DNA of 64,000 nt from Sphingopyxis sp. H115 (GTDB lineage: Bacteria > Pseudomonadota > Alphaproteobacteria > Sphingomonadales > Sphingomonadaceae): NCBI RefSeq assembly GCF_001468465.1, contig NZ_LNSA01000020.1:1-64000 (forward strand), read 5' to 3'. Position numbers and translations under genes: made by a program. Under the pieces are notes generated by a model that saw only the letters and a list, made by a program, of their open reading frames with translations, did no database searches and was not told the DNA's origin. Every line of letters begins with the position of its first letter. Within the stretch, counting starts at the first letter, position 1. Shown here in pieces: positions 19,859-29,594 of the stretch.

Positions 19859-20137
19859 TCAATCCTCGCCGAAGCTGTCCTTGACCAGCCCGACGAGCTT
19901 CAGCAGTGCCGCATCGGCACCGTCGCCTCGGGTATGGATCGTGATCGAGTCGCCCTTGGCGGCGCCGAGCATCATCAATCCCATGATCGAGGTTCCGTTG
20001 ACCCGCGATCCACCCTTTTCGACCTCCACCGACACGGTATCGGGAAGGCGGCTGACGAAGGTGACGAACTTGGCGCTGGCGCGCGCGTGGAGTCCGCGCT
20101 GGTTGGTGATTTCGACGGTCTCGCTATTTTCGGTCAA
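19859..20137 (-). CDS. ptsH: HPr phosphocarrier protein (PTS / nitrogen-PTS type)
   Basis: HPr of 92 residues. GLHARASAKF holds the phospho-accepting His17 (His15 in E. coli numbering), and NGTSIMGLMML holds Ser50, the regulatory serine target of HprK. In this organism it should carry phosphate from an enzyme I encoded elsewhere to the adjacent EIIA and take part in signalling more than sugar uptake. The start is a TTG whose last two bases form the TGA of the upstream EIIA gene (TTGA), a tight coupling; no ATG in this frame would give an intact HPr. Confidence 0.9.
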   Translation of the reverse strand: MTENSETVEITNQRGLHARASAKFVTFVSRLPDTVSVEVEKGGSRVNGTSIMGLMMLGAAKGDSITIHTRGDGADAALLKLVGLVKDSFGED

Positions 20138-20562
20138 GGGCCTACTCCCAGCATTTCCGACGCGACCGAGATATATTTTTGGCCTGCTTCCTTCGCCGCG
20201 ATCACCGCAGCGCGAAGCTCCATCGTCTTGCGCGCGCTTTCGAGCCGGATCAGCATCGGCAGATTGACCCCGGCGATCACTTCGGTCCGGCCCGACTCGA
20301 GCAAGCTGATCGCAAGGTTCGACGGCGTGCCGCCGAACAGGTCGGTCAGCATCACGACGCCGCGCCCCTCGTCGACCTGGCGGATCGCATCGGCGATTTC
20401 CTTGCGACGCATTTCCATATTGTCGTTGGGGCCGATGCACACGGTCGCGACGGCGCGCTGGGGACCGACCACATGCTCCATTGCGCGGACCATTTCCTCG
20501 GCAAGGCGGCCGTGCGTCACCAGCACCATTCCCAAAAGCGGCAGAGCCTTATCGTTCGGCAT
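20134..20562 (-). CDS. PTS EIIA component, mannose/fructose-family type
   Basis: Protein of 142 residues, a complete EIIA-Man fold: GMVLVTHGRLAEEM has the phosphorylated His17, VVMLTDLFGGTPSNLA is the family signature, and VIAGVNLPMLIRL follows. No EIIB, EIIC or EIID is adjacent, so as in other alphaproteobacteria it probably acts in regulatory phosphorelay rather than transport. It lies 14 bases downstream of rapZ and overlaps ptsH. Confidence 0.9.
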   Translation of the reverse strand: MPNDKALPLLGMVLVTHGRLAEEMVRAMEHVVGPQRAVATVCIGPNDNMEMRRKEIADAIRQVDEGRGVVMLTDLFGGTPSNLAISLLESGRTEVIAGVNLPMLIRLESARKTMELRAAVIAAKEAGQKYISVASEMLGVGP

Positions 20563-20576
20563 GCAGTCGTCGACCC

Positions 20577-21515
20577 TTATGTGTTGCCGCCGGACGCGGA
20601 CGCCGCGGACGGGGGCTTGCCCTCAAGCCCATCTTGCGGGGCAGAGTCAAGGTTGCGGTGGGTCACTGTCGGCGCATGGCCCGCCGCGCGGAGCGTTCGG
20701 GCCACACGATCGGCGACATGGACCGAGCGGTGCCGGCCGCCGGTACAGCCAAAGGCAATGGTGACATAGCTTTTGCCCTCGGCACGGTAGCGCGGCAACA
20801 AGGTCAGCAGCAGCGCCTCGATCTGCGAAATGCTGCTTTCATAGGCGGGATCGGCGATGACATAGGCCGCGACCGCGGGGTCGAGTCCCGTTCCAGGGCG
20901 GAGCTTCGGGTCCCAATGCGGGTTGCGCAGATAGCGCATGTCGAACACCAGGTCGGCGTTGCGCGGCAGGCCGCGCGCGAAACCGAAGCTCAATATCGTC
21001 AGCACCGGCTCGTCGGTGTGGGTGTCGCCGAAACGCTGGCGCACTTCCTGCTGCAAGTCGTTGCTGCTGTAATTGGTCGTATCGACGACATGCTCGGCCC
21101 AGCGGCGCAACGACTCCATCATCTCGCGCTCGCGCGCGATACCGTCGGCCGCAGGACGATCTTCGGCGAGCGGGTGACGCCGCCGCGTTTCCGAAAAGCG
21201 TCGTTCGAGCTCGGCACCCGCACAGTCGATGAACAAGGTCTGGACATCGCGGCCGCCGGTTTCGCGCAGCGCCTTGATCTGCTTGACGAGGCTGGCCGGC
21301 TTGAACCCGCGGCTGCGGCTGTCGATCCCGACCGCGAGCGGACGTGTCGCCTCGCTGCCCTTGGTCGGCGCGGCGATCAGCGCCTCGAGCAGCGCGAGCG
21401 GCAGATTGTCGACGACCTCCCAACCCAGATCCTCCAGCACCTTGAGCACCGTCGATTTGCCCGCCCCCGACAGGCCAGTGACGAGCAGCAGGCGCGGTTC
21501 AGCTGCATCGGTCAT
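20577..21515 (-). CDS. rapZ: RNase adapter / nucleotide-binding protein RapZ family
   Basis: Protein of 312 residues. The N-terminal P-loop ATPase domain has Walker A GLSGAGKST (14-22), followed by LEDLGWEVVDNLPL. The C-terminal domain has the conserved SFGFARGLPRNADLVFDMR and IAFGCTGGRHRSV. RapZ in enterobacteria controls amino-sugar synthesis through small RNAs and RNase E; in alphaproteobacteria its role is less clear, but it is always with HprK and PTS genes, as here. The ATG at 21515 fits the family start. A Ser/Ala-rich tail is extra. Confidence 0.9.
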   Translation of the reverse strand: MTDAAEPRLLLVTGLSGAGKSTVLKVLEDLGWEVVDNLPLALLEALIAAPTKGSEATRPLAVGIDSRSRGFKPASLVKQIKALRETGGRDVQTLFIDCAGAELERRFSETRRRHPLAEDRPAADGIAREREMMESLRRWAEHVVDTTNYSSNDLQQEVRQRFGDTHTDEPVLTILSFGFARGLPRNADLVFDMRYLRNPHWDPKLRPGTGLDPAVAAYVIADPAYESSISQIEALLLTLLPRYRAEGKSYVTIAFGCTGGRHRSVHVADRVARTLRAAGHAPTVTHRNLDSAPQDGLEGKPPSAASASGGNT

Positions 21516-21525
21516 CGCCGCGCCC

Positions 21526-21972
21526 TCACTTGCTGCCGCCCAGCCGGTCGAGCGCGAGCAGGATCTTGATCGGGGCGGATGCTTCGAACGCCGACAGCAC
21601 CAGCAATGGCAGGGCGTGGCCGGCAACACTTTCGGCCTGTCCTTCGGAGGGCATGCGTTCATAGCGTTCGGCGAGGCGCACCGCGAGCGCGAGCGGGACG
21701 GGGGCGGTCCACGGCTGTTCGACGATGCCAAGCCCGCGGACCTCGATCTTGCCGGCGAGTTCGGCGGGGGGGCGGCACCACAGGCGGCCGCGTTCGAACC
21801 AGATGTCGCAGCGGTCGTCGGCAACGAGCCGCGCGCCGCGATCGATCAATCGCAGCGCGAGATCCGACTTCCCTTGACCCGAGAGGCCAAGCAACAGGAC
21901 GCCGCGACTCCCCGCAGCCACACAGCTTGCGTGAATGTTGGTGAAGTCGGGTCTGGTCCGGCTCGGCAGCAT
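21526..21972 (-). CDS. hprK: Short HPr kinase/phosphorylase (HprK catalytic domain only)
   Basis: Protein of 148 residues comprising only the catalytic core, about half the length of Firmicute HprK, as is normal in alphaproteobacteria. Walker A is GLSGQGKS (29-36), followed by LVADDRCDIWF and the KIEVRGLGIVEQP signature. It should phosphorylate HPr on the regulatory serine using ATP and reverse this with phosphate. It sits between chvG and rapZ, with an 11-base gap to rapZ. Confidence 0.9.
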   Translation of the reverse strand: MLPSRTRPDFTNIHASCVAAGSRGVLLLGLSGQGKSDLALRLIDRGARLVADDRCDIWFERGRLWCRPPAELAGKIEVRGLGIVEQPWTAPVPLALAVRLAERYERMPSEGQAESVAGHALPLLVLSAFEASAPIKILLALDRLGGSK

Positions 21973-22025
21973 GGACGACGCTTACCGGCGACGAAGCGGT
22001 GCGGCAAGGCGATAGGCGGATCGGA

Positions 22026-23639
22026 TCAGGCCGATTCTGTCCCGCCTTCGCGCGCCGGAAGCGTGATCAGCAGGCTGCCCCCCTGCCTGCCGTCGTCGCG
22101 GTCCTTGGCGTTGATCGTCCCGCTATGGCCCTCGACGATCGTTCGCGCGATCGCGAGGCCTAGCCCGCTGTGGCGGCCAAAGGCTTCGCTGGCGGGCCGT
22201 TCGCTGTGAAAGCGTCGGAAAATAGCCTCGCGTTGCGCCGGATCGATGCCTGGACCGTCGTCTTCAACCTTCACATGCACTTCGTCGCCGAGCCGGGTCG
22301 CGGAGATGCATACAAGGCCGGAGGGGGGGGAGAAGCTGATCGCATTGTCGATGACGTTGTCGATGGCGCGTTCGAGCCGGTGGCCGTCGCCCATCACCAT
22401 CGTCGTGCCCTTGCGCGGGCGCGCGAAAGCGATGCGCGGCTGTGACACATCGGCGTCGTCGACGCGCGCCGCGCGCGAGGCGAGCATCGATTCGATCATG
22501 ATGCCGACGTCGATCGGTTCGAACAAGGTGCGCGACAATTGCGCGTCGACACGGCTTGCCTCGCTGATGTCGTTGACCAGCCGGTCGAGCCGGCGGACGT
22601 CCTCGTCGGCGATGCTGAGCAGCTGCGCGCGTTGCTCGTCACTATGGACGCGTCCCAGCCCTTCGATTGCCGAACGCACCGAGGCGATCGGATTCTTGAG
22701 CTCGTGCGTGACGTCGGCGGCGAAATGCTCGCCGGCGTCGATGCGTTCGCGCAGCGCCTGCGTCATGTCCGACAGCGCGCGGGCGAGCGTGCCGATCTCG
22801 TCACGGCGGCTTGGCAGGCGCGGGACGACGACCTCGCGCGCCCGGCCGAGCCGGACGCGCACCGCGGCCCGCGCAAGGCGGCGTAGCGGGCGGACGATCG
22901 TACGCGCGAGGAAAAGTGACAGCAGCACCGAGGCGAGTAGCACGACCAGAAGGACGATCGCGATGCGGAAGCGCTCGGCGCGGACGGTGCGCGTGATGTC
23001 GCGCGCGTTCAATGTCATCAACACCGTCTGCGGCGTTTCGATATCGACGACACGTGCGGCGCTGAGCAGCGGGGTGCGTTCGGGGGCGTATCGGAAGCGG
23101 CTCGTCGCGATGTCGCCGGTCTGCGCTTCCATCACTTCGGGCCAAGCACGGGCGTTGTCGACGCTGGGTTCGGTGAAGTCGGGGTAGCTCGGCGCACCGA
23201 CGATCCAGTCGATGCCGCGGTCCATTGCGCGCGCGGCATCGCGTTTCCACGGCTGCAGATCGGGGTCGCGCAGCGTATAGGTCGGGGGTCCGGTTTCGAA
23301 ACTGTCTGAGATGCGCGTGCCGTCGGCGGCATAGAAGCGCAGCCGTGATTCGGTCGCCGCGGCAAATTCGTCGATCAGCCGCGCGCGCTGGTCGGGGCGC
23401 GCTGCCTCGAGCGCGCGGTCGAGCATTGCCAGCTGGTCCTTCATCACCTCGATCCGCGTGTCGACGAGCCGGCTGCGATAGGTGTCGAGATAATAGAAGC
23501 CGCCGGCGAGCAGGGCGATCGCAAGGATATTGACCGCGAGGATGCGCGTCGTAAGCGACCAGCGTGCCGACCAGACGAGCGGCGATTCCTCCTGCTCGGC
23601 GATGCTCGCGTCGGGTTTCAGGGCGGCGGGGCCGGGCAT
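22026..23639 (-). CDS. chvG: Sensor histidine kinase ChvG (ExoS) family
   Basis: Inner membrane kinase of 537 residues. Two membrane segments (ILAVNILAIALLAGGFYYL, about 35-53, and a second, IAIVLLVVLLASVLLSLFL, near 230) frame a periplasmic sensor domain of about 175 residues. HAMP follows, then the H-box DVTHELKNPIASVRS and an ATPase domain (DNVIDNAISFSPP, DDGPGIDPAQ, GLGLAIARTIVEGH). It senses acid or envelope stress in relatives. The ATG at 23639 starts one base after the chvI stop; upstream frame extensions overlap chvI. Confidence 0.92.
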   Translation of the reverse strand: MPGPAALKPDASIAEQEESPLVWSARWSLTTRILAVNILAIALLAGGFYYLDTYRSRLVDTRIEVMKDQLAMLDRALEAARPDQRARLIDEFAAATESRLRFYAADGTRISDSFETGPPTYTLRDPDLQPWKRDAARAMDRGIDWIVGAPSYPDFTEPSVDNARAWPEVMEAQTGDIATSRFRYAPERTPLLSAARVVDIETPQTVLMTLNARDITRTVRAERFRIAIVLLVVLLASVLLSLFLARTIVRPLRRLARAAVRVRLGRAREVVVPRLPSRRDEIGTLARALSDMTQALRERIDAGEHFAADVTHELKNPIASVRSAIEGLGRVHSDEQRAQLLSIADEDVRRLDRLVNDISEASRVDAQLSRTLFEPIDVGIMIESMLASRAARVDDADVSQPRIAFARPRKGTTMVMGDGHRLERAIDNVIDNAISFSPPSGLVCISATRLGDEVHVKVEDDGPGIDPAQREAIFRRFHSERPASEAFGRHSGLGLAIARTIVEGHSGTINAKDRDDGRQGGSLLITLPAREGGTESA

Positions 23640-23640
23640 G

Positions 23641-24351
23641 TCAGGCCTCGTCGGCAAAGCGATATCCCGCGCCATAGAGGGTGGCGATTGCGTCGAATTC
23701 GGGATCGACCTCGCGGAATTTGCGCCGCAGTCGCTTGATGTGGCTGTCGATCGTGCGGTCGTCGATATAGACATCCTCCTGATAGGCGGCGTCCATCAGC
23801 TGGTTGCGGCTGCGCACAATGCCCGGCCGTCCCGCGAGCGTTTCGAGGATCAGGAATTCGGTGACCGTCAGCGTGACATCCTTGCCGTCCCAGCTGACCT
23901 TGTGGCGTGCGGGGTCCATGCTCAGCCGGCCGCGCGTGATCGGCTCGGCGACGGGTTCGTCGTCGTCGCCGGGCGTCTGCCGGTTGAGCTCGACGCGGCG
24001 GAGGATCGCGCGGATGCGCGCGATCACGAGGCGCTGCGAAAAGGGTTTGGCGATATAGTCATCGGCGCCCATCGCAAGGCCGAGCGCCTCGTCGATCTCG
24101 TCGTCCTTGCTGGTCAGGAAGATAACGGGAAGCTGGCTTTTTTCGCGCAGGCGGCGCAGCAGTTCGAGCCCGTCCATGCGCGGCATCTTGATATCGAAGA
24201 CGGCGAGGTCGGGCGGATTGTCGATCAGCGGCTTCAGCGCCGCCTCGCCGTCCGAATAGACGCGCGTCACAAAGCCTTCGGCCTGGAGCGCGATCGACAG
24301 CGATTGCAGGATGTTGCGGTCGTCGTCGACCAGCGCGATGGTTGCCGTCAT
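23641..24351 (-). CDS. chvI: Response regulator ChvI family (OmpR type)
   Basis: Protein of 236 residues. The receiver domain (1-120) has the acidic pocket LVDDD, phospho-acceptor Asp53 in [10 protein letters not shown], and TSKDDE with the conserved Lys in IAKPFSQR. The C-terminal winged-helix DNA-binding domain (about 140-236) ends [13 protein letters not shown] and LYGAGYRF. It heads the chvI-chvG-hprK-rapZ-EIIA-ptsH run. In Agrobacterium and Sinorhizobium ChvI controls acid-induced and exopolysaccharide genes and pckA; the divergent pckA here suits that link. Confidence 0.93.
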   Translation of the reverse strand: MTATIALVDDDRNILQSLSIALQAEGFVTRVYSDGEAALKPLIDNPPDLAVFDIKMPRMDGLELLRRLREKSQLPVIFLTSKDDEIDEALGLAMGADDYIAKPFSQRLVIARIRAILRRVELNRQTPGDDDEPVAEPITRGRLSMDPARHKVSWDGKDVTLTVTEFLILETLAGRPGIVRSRNQLMDAAYQEDVYIDDRTIDSHIKRLRRKFREVDPEFDAIATLYGAGYRFADEA

Positions 24352-24597
24352 GCTCTTTCCGTTGGCCGACCTTGATCCGCGGATTAGCCGATCCGTCGCC
24401 CAGGGACAACCGCGCACGGTCCATCGCCGATTCACCCTATAATCTTTTGACCTCGGCGCGCATCCTCGCTAACGCGGCCGGGATTTCGGAATCGACGACC
24501 CGTCGGCACCCCATGTTCATGCGGGCCCAAACGCTTTTGCATGACATGTGTTGCATACCTATGCAGAAGGGTCGCGGGCCAAGGAAAGGCGAGAGAG

Positions 24598-26199
24598 ATG
24601 ACCAAGGTTGTGATCGGCAGCGACAGCGTCGAAACGCAGGCGGAAGTGGCCGAAAACTGGGGCACCGCACAGCTGGTCGAGGATGCGGTCCGCCACGGCG
24701 AAGGCCGCCTCGCCAAGGACGGCCCGCTCGTGGTCGCAACCGGCAAGCACACCGGCCGCAGCGCCAAGGACAAGTTCATCGTCCAGGACGATGAAACCCG
24801 CGACACCATCTGGTGGGGCAAGACCAACGTCCCCATGACCCCCGATCATTTCGCGGCGCTCAAGGCCGATTTCTTCGCGCACCTCGCCGCGCGTCCGCGC
24901 CTTTATCGCCAGCAGCTGTTCGGCGGGTCGCAGCCCGAACACCGCGTCGCGGTGCAGGTCGTCACCGAATTTGCCTGGCACAGCCAGTTCATTCGCACCT
25001 TGCTCTGCCGCCCGACCGCGGCCGAGCTCGCAGGCTTCGCGGCCGAATATACGATCGTCGACCTGCCCAGCTTCCGCGCCGACCCCGCGAAGCATGGCAC
25101 GCGCAGCGAAACGGTGATCGCGGTCAACTTCACCGAAAAGCTGATCCTGATCGGTGGCACGCAATATGCCGGCGAAATGAAGAAGTCGGTGTTCGGCATC
25201 CTCAACTATCTGCTCCCGGTGAAGGGCGTGATGCCGATGCACTGTTCGGCGAATATCGGGCCGAGGGGCGATACTGCAGTCTTTTTCGGCCTGTCGGGCA
25301 CCGGCAAGACGACGCTGTCGGCCGACGCCAGCCGCACCCTCATCGGCGACGACGAGCATGGCTGGTCGGACACCGCGGTCTTCAATTTCGAGGGCGGCTG
25401 CTATGCCAAGATGATCCGCCTCTCGTCCGAGGCCGAGCCCGAGATTTTCGCGACGACCAAGCGCTTCGGCACCGTGCTCGAAAATGTCGTGATGGACCCC
25501 GAAACGCGCGAACTCGATTTCGACGACGCGAGCCTCGCCGAGAACAGCCGCGGCTCGTACCCGATCGACTTCATTCCGAACACGTCGGACCAGAATATGG
25601 GGCCGGTGCCGCAGAATATCATCATGCTCACCGCCGATGCCTATGGCGTGCTGCCCCCGATCGCGAAGCTGACACCGGATCAGGCGATGTATCACTTCCT
25701 GTCGGGCTATACCGCGCGCGTCGCCGGGACCGAAATCGGCGTGACCGAGCCCGAGGCGACCTTCTCGACCTGTTTCGGCGCGCCCTTCATGCCGCGCCAC
25801 CCGTCGGTTTACGGCAATCTCCTCAAGGACCGCATCGCCAAGGGCGGCGTCCAGTGCTGGCTGGTCAACACCGGCTGGACTGGCGGCATGGCGACGATGG
25901 ACGGTATCAAGCGGATGCCGATCAAGGCGACCCGCGCGCTGCTCAACGCCGCGCTCGACGGCAGCCTGAACGACGCCGAATTCCGCAAGGACCCGAACTT
26001 CGGCTTCATGGTTCCCGTCGCGGTCCCGGGCGTCGATTCGGCGCTGCTCGATCCGCGCGAGGCCTGGGCCGACAAGGCCGCCTATGATCGCACCGCGCAA
26101 ACGCTCGTCGGCCAATTCATCGACAATTTCGCGCAATTTGCCAACCATGTCGACGAAGGCGTCCGCCAGGCTGCACCGCAGGCAGCCGTTGCCGCATAA
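24598..26199 (+). CDS. pckA: Phosphoenolpyruvate carboxykinase (ATP)
   Basis: Enzyme of 533 residues converting oxaloacetate and ATP to phosphoenolpyruvate and CO2, the entry step of gluconeogenesis. Motifs: [13 protein letters not shown], the kinase-1a loop [15 protein letters not shown], the metal site [17 protein letters not shown], and NTGWTGG. GAGAGAG lies directly before the ATG. It diverges from chvI across 246 bases. In that spacer an imperfect palindrome (24539-24554) centred on ACATGT lies about 45 bases before the start and may bind a regulator. Confidence 0.97.
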   Translation: MTKVVIGSDSVETQAEVAENWGTAQLVEDAVRHGEGRLAKDGPLVVATGKHTGRSAKDKFIVQDDETRDTIWWGKTNVPMTPDHFAALKADFFAHLAARPRLYRQQLFGGSQPEHRVAVQVVTEFAWHSQFIRTLLCRPTAAELAGFAAEYTIVDLPSFRADPAKHGTRSETVIAVNFTEKLILIGGTQYAGEMKKSVFGILNYLLPVKGVMPMHCSANIGPRGDTAVFFGLSGTGKTTLSADASRTLIGDDEHGWSDTAVFNFEGGCYAKMIRLSSEAEPEIFATTKRFGTVLENVVMDPETRELDFDDASLAENSRGSYPIDFIPNTSDQNMGPVPQNIIMLTADAYGVLPPIAKLTPDQAMYHFLSGYTARVAGTEIGVTEPEATFSTCFGAPFMPRHPSVYGNLLKDRIAKGGVQCWLVNTGWTGGMATMDGIKRMPIKATRALLNAALDGSLNDAEFRKDPNFGFMVPVAVPGVDSALLDPREAWADKAAYDRTAQTLVGQFIDNFAQFANHVDEGVRQAAPQAAVAA

Positions 26200-26247
26200 T
26201 TGACCCGGATCGCTTCCGGGTGGCAGTTCACCCGGAAGGACCGGACA

Positions 26248-26697
26248 ATGACCATCGATTATTCGCCGCGCCTGTTCGAGCGCGACTCCGACATCCGCGC
26301 GCTGGGCGAGGGGCTGCTCGCCTGCGCCTTGCCGCGCGAGGCGTGGACGCATGAGGCGCATCTTGCCGCATGCCTGTGGCTGCTCGCCGAGCGCCCCGAC
26401 ATCGACATCGACGCCGACATCGGCACCATCATCCGCCGCTTCAACGAAAGCGTTGGTGGGGTGAACGACGACCACAATGGCTATCACGACAGCATCACCC
26501 GCGCCTATGTCGCGGGGGTCCGGCGCTTCCTGACGGAGACGGCCGAGACCGGCCTGACCGCGCGCGTCAACGCGCTGCTGCACGCGCCGATGGGCCGCCG
26601 CGACTGGCCGCTGCGCTTTTACAGCCGCGAGCGATTATTCTCGGTCGCGGCGCGGCGGGGGTTTGTCGAGCCGGATCTGGCGCCCTTGCCGGCTTAA
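26248..26697 (+). CDS. Conserved hypothetical protein
   Basis: Soluble protein of 149 residues, family not recognised by name. It is His/Trp rich: WTHEAHLAACLWLLAERP near 35, VNDDHNGYHDSITRAYV near 75, and RDWPLRFYSRERLFSVAARR near 125. The HEAH and DDHNGYHDS clusters could bind metal, but this is a guess. GGAAGGA lies seven bases before the ATG, a strong ribosome site. It follows pckA by 48 bases and its stop overlaps that of the convergent protease gene. Confidence 0.7.
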   Translation: MTIDYSPRLFERDSDIRALGEGLLACALPREAWTHEAHLAACLWLLAERPDIDIDADIGTIIRRFNESVGGVNDDHNGYHDSITRAYVAGVRRFLTETAETGLTARVNALLHAPMGRRDWPLRFYSRERLFSVAARRGFVEPDLAPLPA

Positions 26698-27629
26698 AGC
26701 GCCATCCCCGGCGTCCATCCGCTTTCTGCCAAGAAGGTGGCGGGATCCCGCATTTCGATGATCTCGCGCAGCGCCGCCTTCTTGTCGGGCGACCGCGCAT
26801 AATGCGCCTTAGCAACGCGATAGCCCACCCAATAGCCAAGGTCGCCCGGCCAGCCATCGCTGCCCTGCTGGTTATAGAGCCAGCGTGACCCGATCGCGAC
26901 CTGATCCTTTTCGGCCAGGAAGGCGGTTTCCAGCTCGGCCTCGCGGCCCTTCGTCCATTTGTGGAGCAAGGGGAAACCGACCGAGCCCGAAATCTGTTCG
27001 GCGACGAACTCTGCAGCACCTTCGACCAGCGCGGCGTGGAGCACCGTCTCGTCGCGGCTTTCGGTTTGCGCCAGCGGTTGCTGGGCATGGATATATTCGT
27101 GCGCGATGACATGGACGAAGCGATCCTCGTCGTTCGCTTCGATAAATTTGGCCGAACACAAGGCTTCAAGCCCTACGTACAGCCCCTTGGCGTTGGCCGC
27201 TGCGGCGGGCGTACCACGGCTGATCGCAATCGTGATCGGGGGAAATATCGCTTTCGGGTAGAGTTCCGCCAGTCGGTCGGTCGCCGCGATCAAGCGGCCA
27301 CGAACATTGCCGAGCGTGTTCGCGCAGCTCCGCGCGTCGCGGTAGAGCTCGGGCTTGTTGCGCAGCGCTGCCGCGACCCGTTCGGGCGTGATCCGACGCA
27401 TCGCCATGAACTCGACCAGCCCCGGCGACGGGGTGGCAAGGTAGCGCGCGGCAAGCGCGTCGGGGTCCGATGCGAATTTCGGATCGTCGTAGAGCGCAAA
27501 GAAACGCTCGACGTCGGAGGTTTCGATCACCACGCGCGGCGTCGCGGCGGGGGAAGCCGAGGCTTGGGCTACCGCGGCGGCGGTTAGGGCCGCCACAAGC
27601 GCAACGGCCGTGGTCGCGCGGCGGCTCAT
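26694..27629 (-). CDS. Exported zinc-protease-like protein (HExxH, DUF2268-like)
   Basis: Protein of 311 residues with a Sec signal (MSRRATTAVALVAALTAAAV, cleavage near AQASA). The HEYIHAQQ motif with downstream VEGAAEFVAEQ gives the two His and distant Glu of a gluzincin-type zinc site, matching predicted Zn-dependent proteases of the DUF2268 kind. Its ATG overlaps the stop of the upstream DUF885 gene (ATGA), so the two exported peptidase-like proteins are translationally coupled. Substrate unknown. Confidence 0.72.
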   Translation of the reverse strand: MSRRATTAVALVAALTAAAVAQASASPAATPRVVIETSDVERFFALYDDPKFASDPDALAARYLATPSPGLVEFMAMRRITPERVAAALRNKPELYRDARSCANTLGNVRGRLIAATDRLAELYPKAIFPPITIAISRGTPAAAANAKGLYVGLEALCSAKFIEANDEDRFVHVIAHEYIHAQQPLAQTESRDETVLHAALVEGAAEFVAEQISGSVGFPLLHKWTKGREAELETAFLAEKDQVAIGSRWLYNQQGSDGWPGDLGYWVGYRVAKAHYARSPDKKAALREIIEMRDPATFLAESGWTPGMAL

Positions 27630-29470
27630 GCTTTCGTCTCCCGAATATATTCGGCGACATTCTGCGCCAGCACGTCGAGCGGGACGTTGCCGCCCTTGAC
27701 CACGACATCGTCGAAATCCCTGAGGTCGTATTTTACGCCCAGCGCCTTTTGCGCCAAGCCGCGCTGCCGGACAATCTCGCTGTGCCCGACCTTGTAGCCG
27801 CACGCCTGCCCGGCCCAGCTGCAATAGCGGTCGACCTCGCTGGCGACTTCGAGCGGGTTCGAGCCGTTTTCCTTGACGAAAAACTCGACGCCCTGCTCGC
27901 GCGTCCAGCGCTTTGCATGGAGGCCGGTGTCGACGACAAGGCGGCAGGCGCGAAAGGCGAGCGACTGGAGATAGCCGAGCCGTCCGACCTCGAAATCGTC
28001 GTAGAGGCCGAGCTCGTCGGCAAGCTGCTCGGCATAGAGCGCCCACCCTTCGGAATAGGCGTTGAACGCCAGCATCGTGCGAATGAGCGGCATCTGGTTG
28101 GCATATTCGCCCTGCCACACATGCCCCGGAATCGCTTCGTGCATCGTCAGGTCGGGGAGCGAATATTTGCTGTGCAATTCGGTGGTGCGCAGGTTGATCC
28201 AGAATTTGCCCGGCACCGTCCCGTCGATCGACCCCGCACCGCCATAGGCTGCGGGCGCACCAGGCTCCTCGGCGAGCGGCAGGCGCTTCACCTCGACATT
28301 GCCCTTGACCAAGGTACGGAACGCGCGCGGTAACTCTGCGCGGATCTTGCCGAGCCAGGTCTGGATATAGGCGTGGATTTCGGCGCGGCCGGCATCATTG
28401 TCGGGGAATTTGAAGCGCGGATCCTTGGCGAGCGCGTTCATCCGGTCGCCGACCGAACCCTGCGTATAGCCCAGTTTCTTCAGGATCGGGTCCATCCGTC
28501 CGTGCAGTTCGGCCAGCTCGTCGCGGCCCATTTGGTGGACCTCTTCGGGCGTCATCCGGGTCGTCGTCGAGGCGCGCAGCCCCCACGCATACCATTCGTC
28601 GCCGCCGGGGCGCGCCCACAGGCCCGCGTCCATCGTCGCTTTGGGTCGCTGGGCCGTCAATTCCGCAAGCTGGCGTTCGAGCGCGGCGACGACCGGGCCC
28701 TGCACGATCTTTGCCGAGCGGGCGTTCCAGTCGCCCCCGATCTTCGCCTCGCCGGTGCGGCGGACGAGGCTTTCGACCATCGATCCGCCGCCCTTGGCGT
28801 CGGCGATTGTCGCTTCCATCTGCTTGACCGCCTTGTCGATAAGGAAGGCGGGCGCGATCAGGCCCTGGCCGCCCGCGGCTTTCAGCCGTTCGGTCTCGCC
28901 GTCGAGTACGCCGGGAAAGGCGTTGAGGCGCGAGAGATAGGCTTCGGCATCGGCCGACGTCTTCACCGGATGGTCGCTGTCGAGGAACTTCGGAATGTCG
29001 AGATAGGCGCCGACATTCTGGATCACGACATAGGGCATGTTGCGCCACCCGCCGACCGCGACGTCGCCATAGGGCAGAGCAAAGCCGTCGAGCGCGACAC
29101 CATAGGCGCTTTCGACGACCGAAAGGCTGGTGCGCGTGCTGTGGTCGAGCCCGGCCTTGTTGAACGCGCGCACGCGCGCGATGTCGGCCTTCAGCGTGTC
29201 GACCACGGCCTTCTGCCCCGCCGCCGAGCGGTCGCCAAGCTTGCCACGTTCCGCGGCGCGCGCGCCGGTGTCGATGCCGAGCGAGGTGGCGCCCTCGGGC
29301 GAGAGGGCGAGAAGATTGTCGGCGATCGAATCGAGCAAGGCATGCGCGCCGGTCTTTGCGGGGCCTTGCAGCGCGGCAGCTGGGCCGGAGAGCGCCAGGC
29401 CGGCGGTTCCTGCGCCGAGCGTGGCGAGCGTCTGACGGCGGCTGACGGGGATGGAAAGCGGATGTTGCAC
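27626..29470 (-). CDS. DUF885 family exported (Tat) peptidase-like protein
   Basis: Protein of 614 residues. The N-terminus has a twin-arginine signal (SRRQTLATLGAGTAGLALSG). The body is a DUF885 domain, related to M32-like alpha-helical metallopeptidases, with the zinc motif HEAIPGHVWQ near residue 445 and EGWALYAEQLADELG, which supplies the third ligand Glu. The start is a GTG with GGGAG six bases upstream. The following overlapping gene encodes another zinc-peptidase-like exported protein. Substrates are not known for the family. Confidence 0.85.
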   Translation of the reverse strand: MQHPLSIPVSRRQTLATLGAGTAGLALSGPAAALQGPAKTGAHALLDSIADNLLALSPEGATSLGIDTGARAAERGKLGDRSAAGQKAVVDTLKADIARVRAFNKAGLDHSTRTSLSVVESAYGVALDGFALPYGDVAVGGWRNMPYVVIQNVGAYLDIPKFLDSDHPVKTSADAEAYLSRLNAFPGVLDGETERLKAAGGQGLIAPAFLIDKAVKQMEATIADAKGGGSMVESLVRRTGEAKIGGDWNARSAKIVQGPVVAALERQLAELTAQRPKATMDAGLWARPGGDEWYAWGLRASTTTRMTPEEVHQMGRDELAELHGRMDPILKKLGYTQGSVGDRMNALAKDPRFKFPDNDAGRAEIHAYIQTWLGKIRAELPRAFRTLVKGNVEVKRLPLAEEPGAPAAYGGAGSIDGTVPGKFWINLRTTELHSKYSLPDLTMHEAIPGHVWQGEYANQMPLIRTMLAFNAYSEGWALYAEQLADELGLYDDFEVGRLGYLQSLAFRACRLVVDTGLHAKRWTREQGVEFFVKENGSNPLEVASEVDRYCSWAGQACGYKVGHSEIVRQRGLAQKALGVKYDLRDFDDVVVKGGNVPLDVLAQNVAEYIRETKA

Positions 29471-29594
29471 TGGCGGCTCCCTGCGACTTGTTTCTGTTGA
29501 AACCTGTCTAGGGACGCGTGCGTCGCGGTCAACGAAAAGGGGCCGGGAAAGCCTGCGCGCCCCTGGCCCCTCGTCGAAATTTATCGGCTTTTTG

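Noticed and set aside
24559..26583. 674-codon minus-strand frame opposite pckA
   Set aside because: pckA is unmistakable on the plus strand; this frame has no motif and runs across its promoter.
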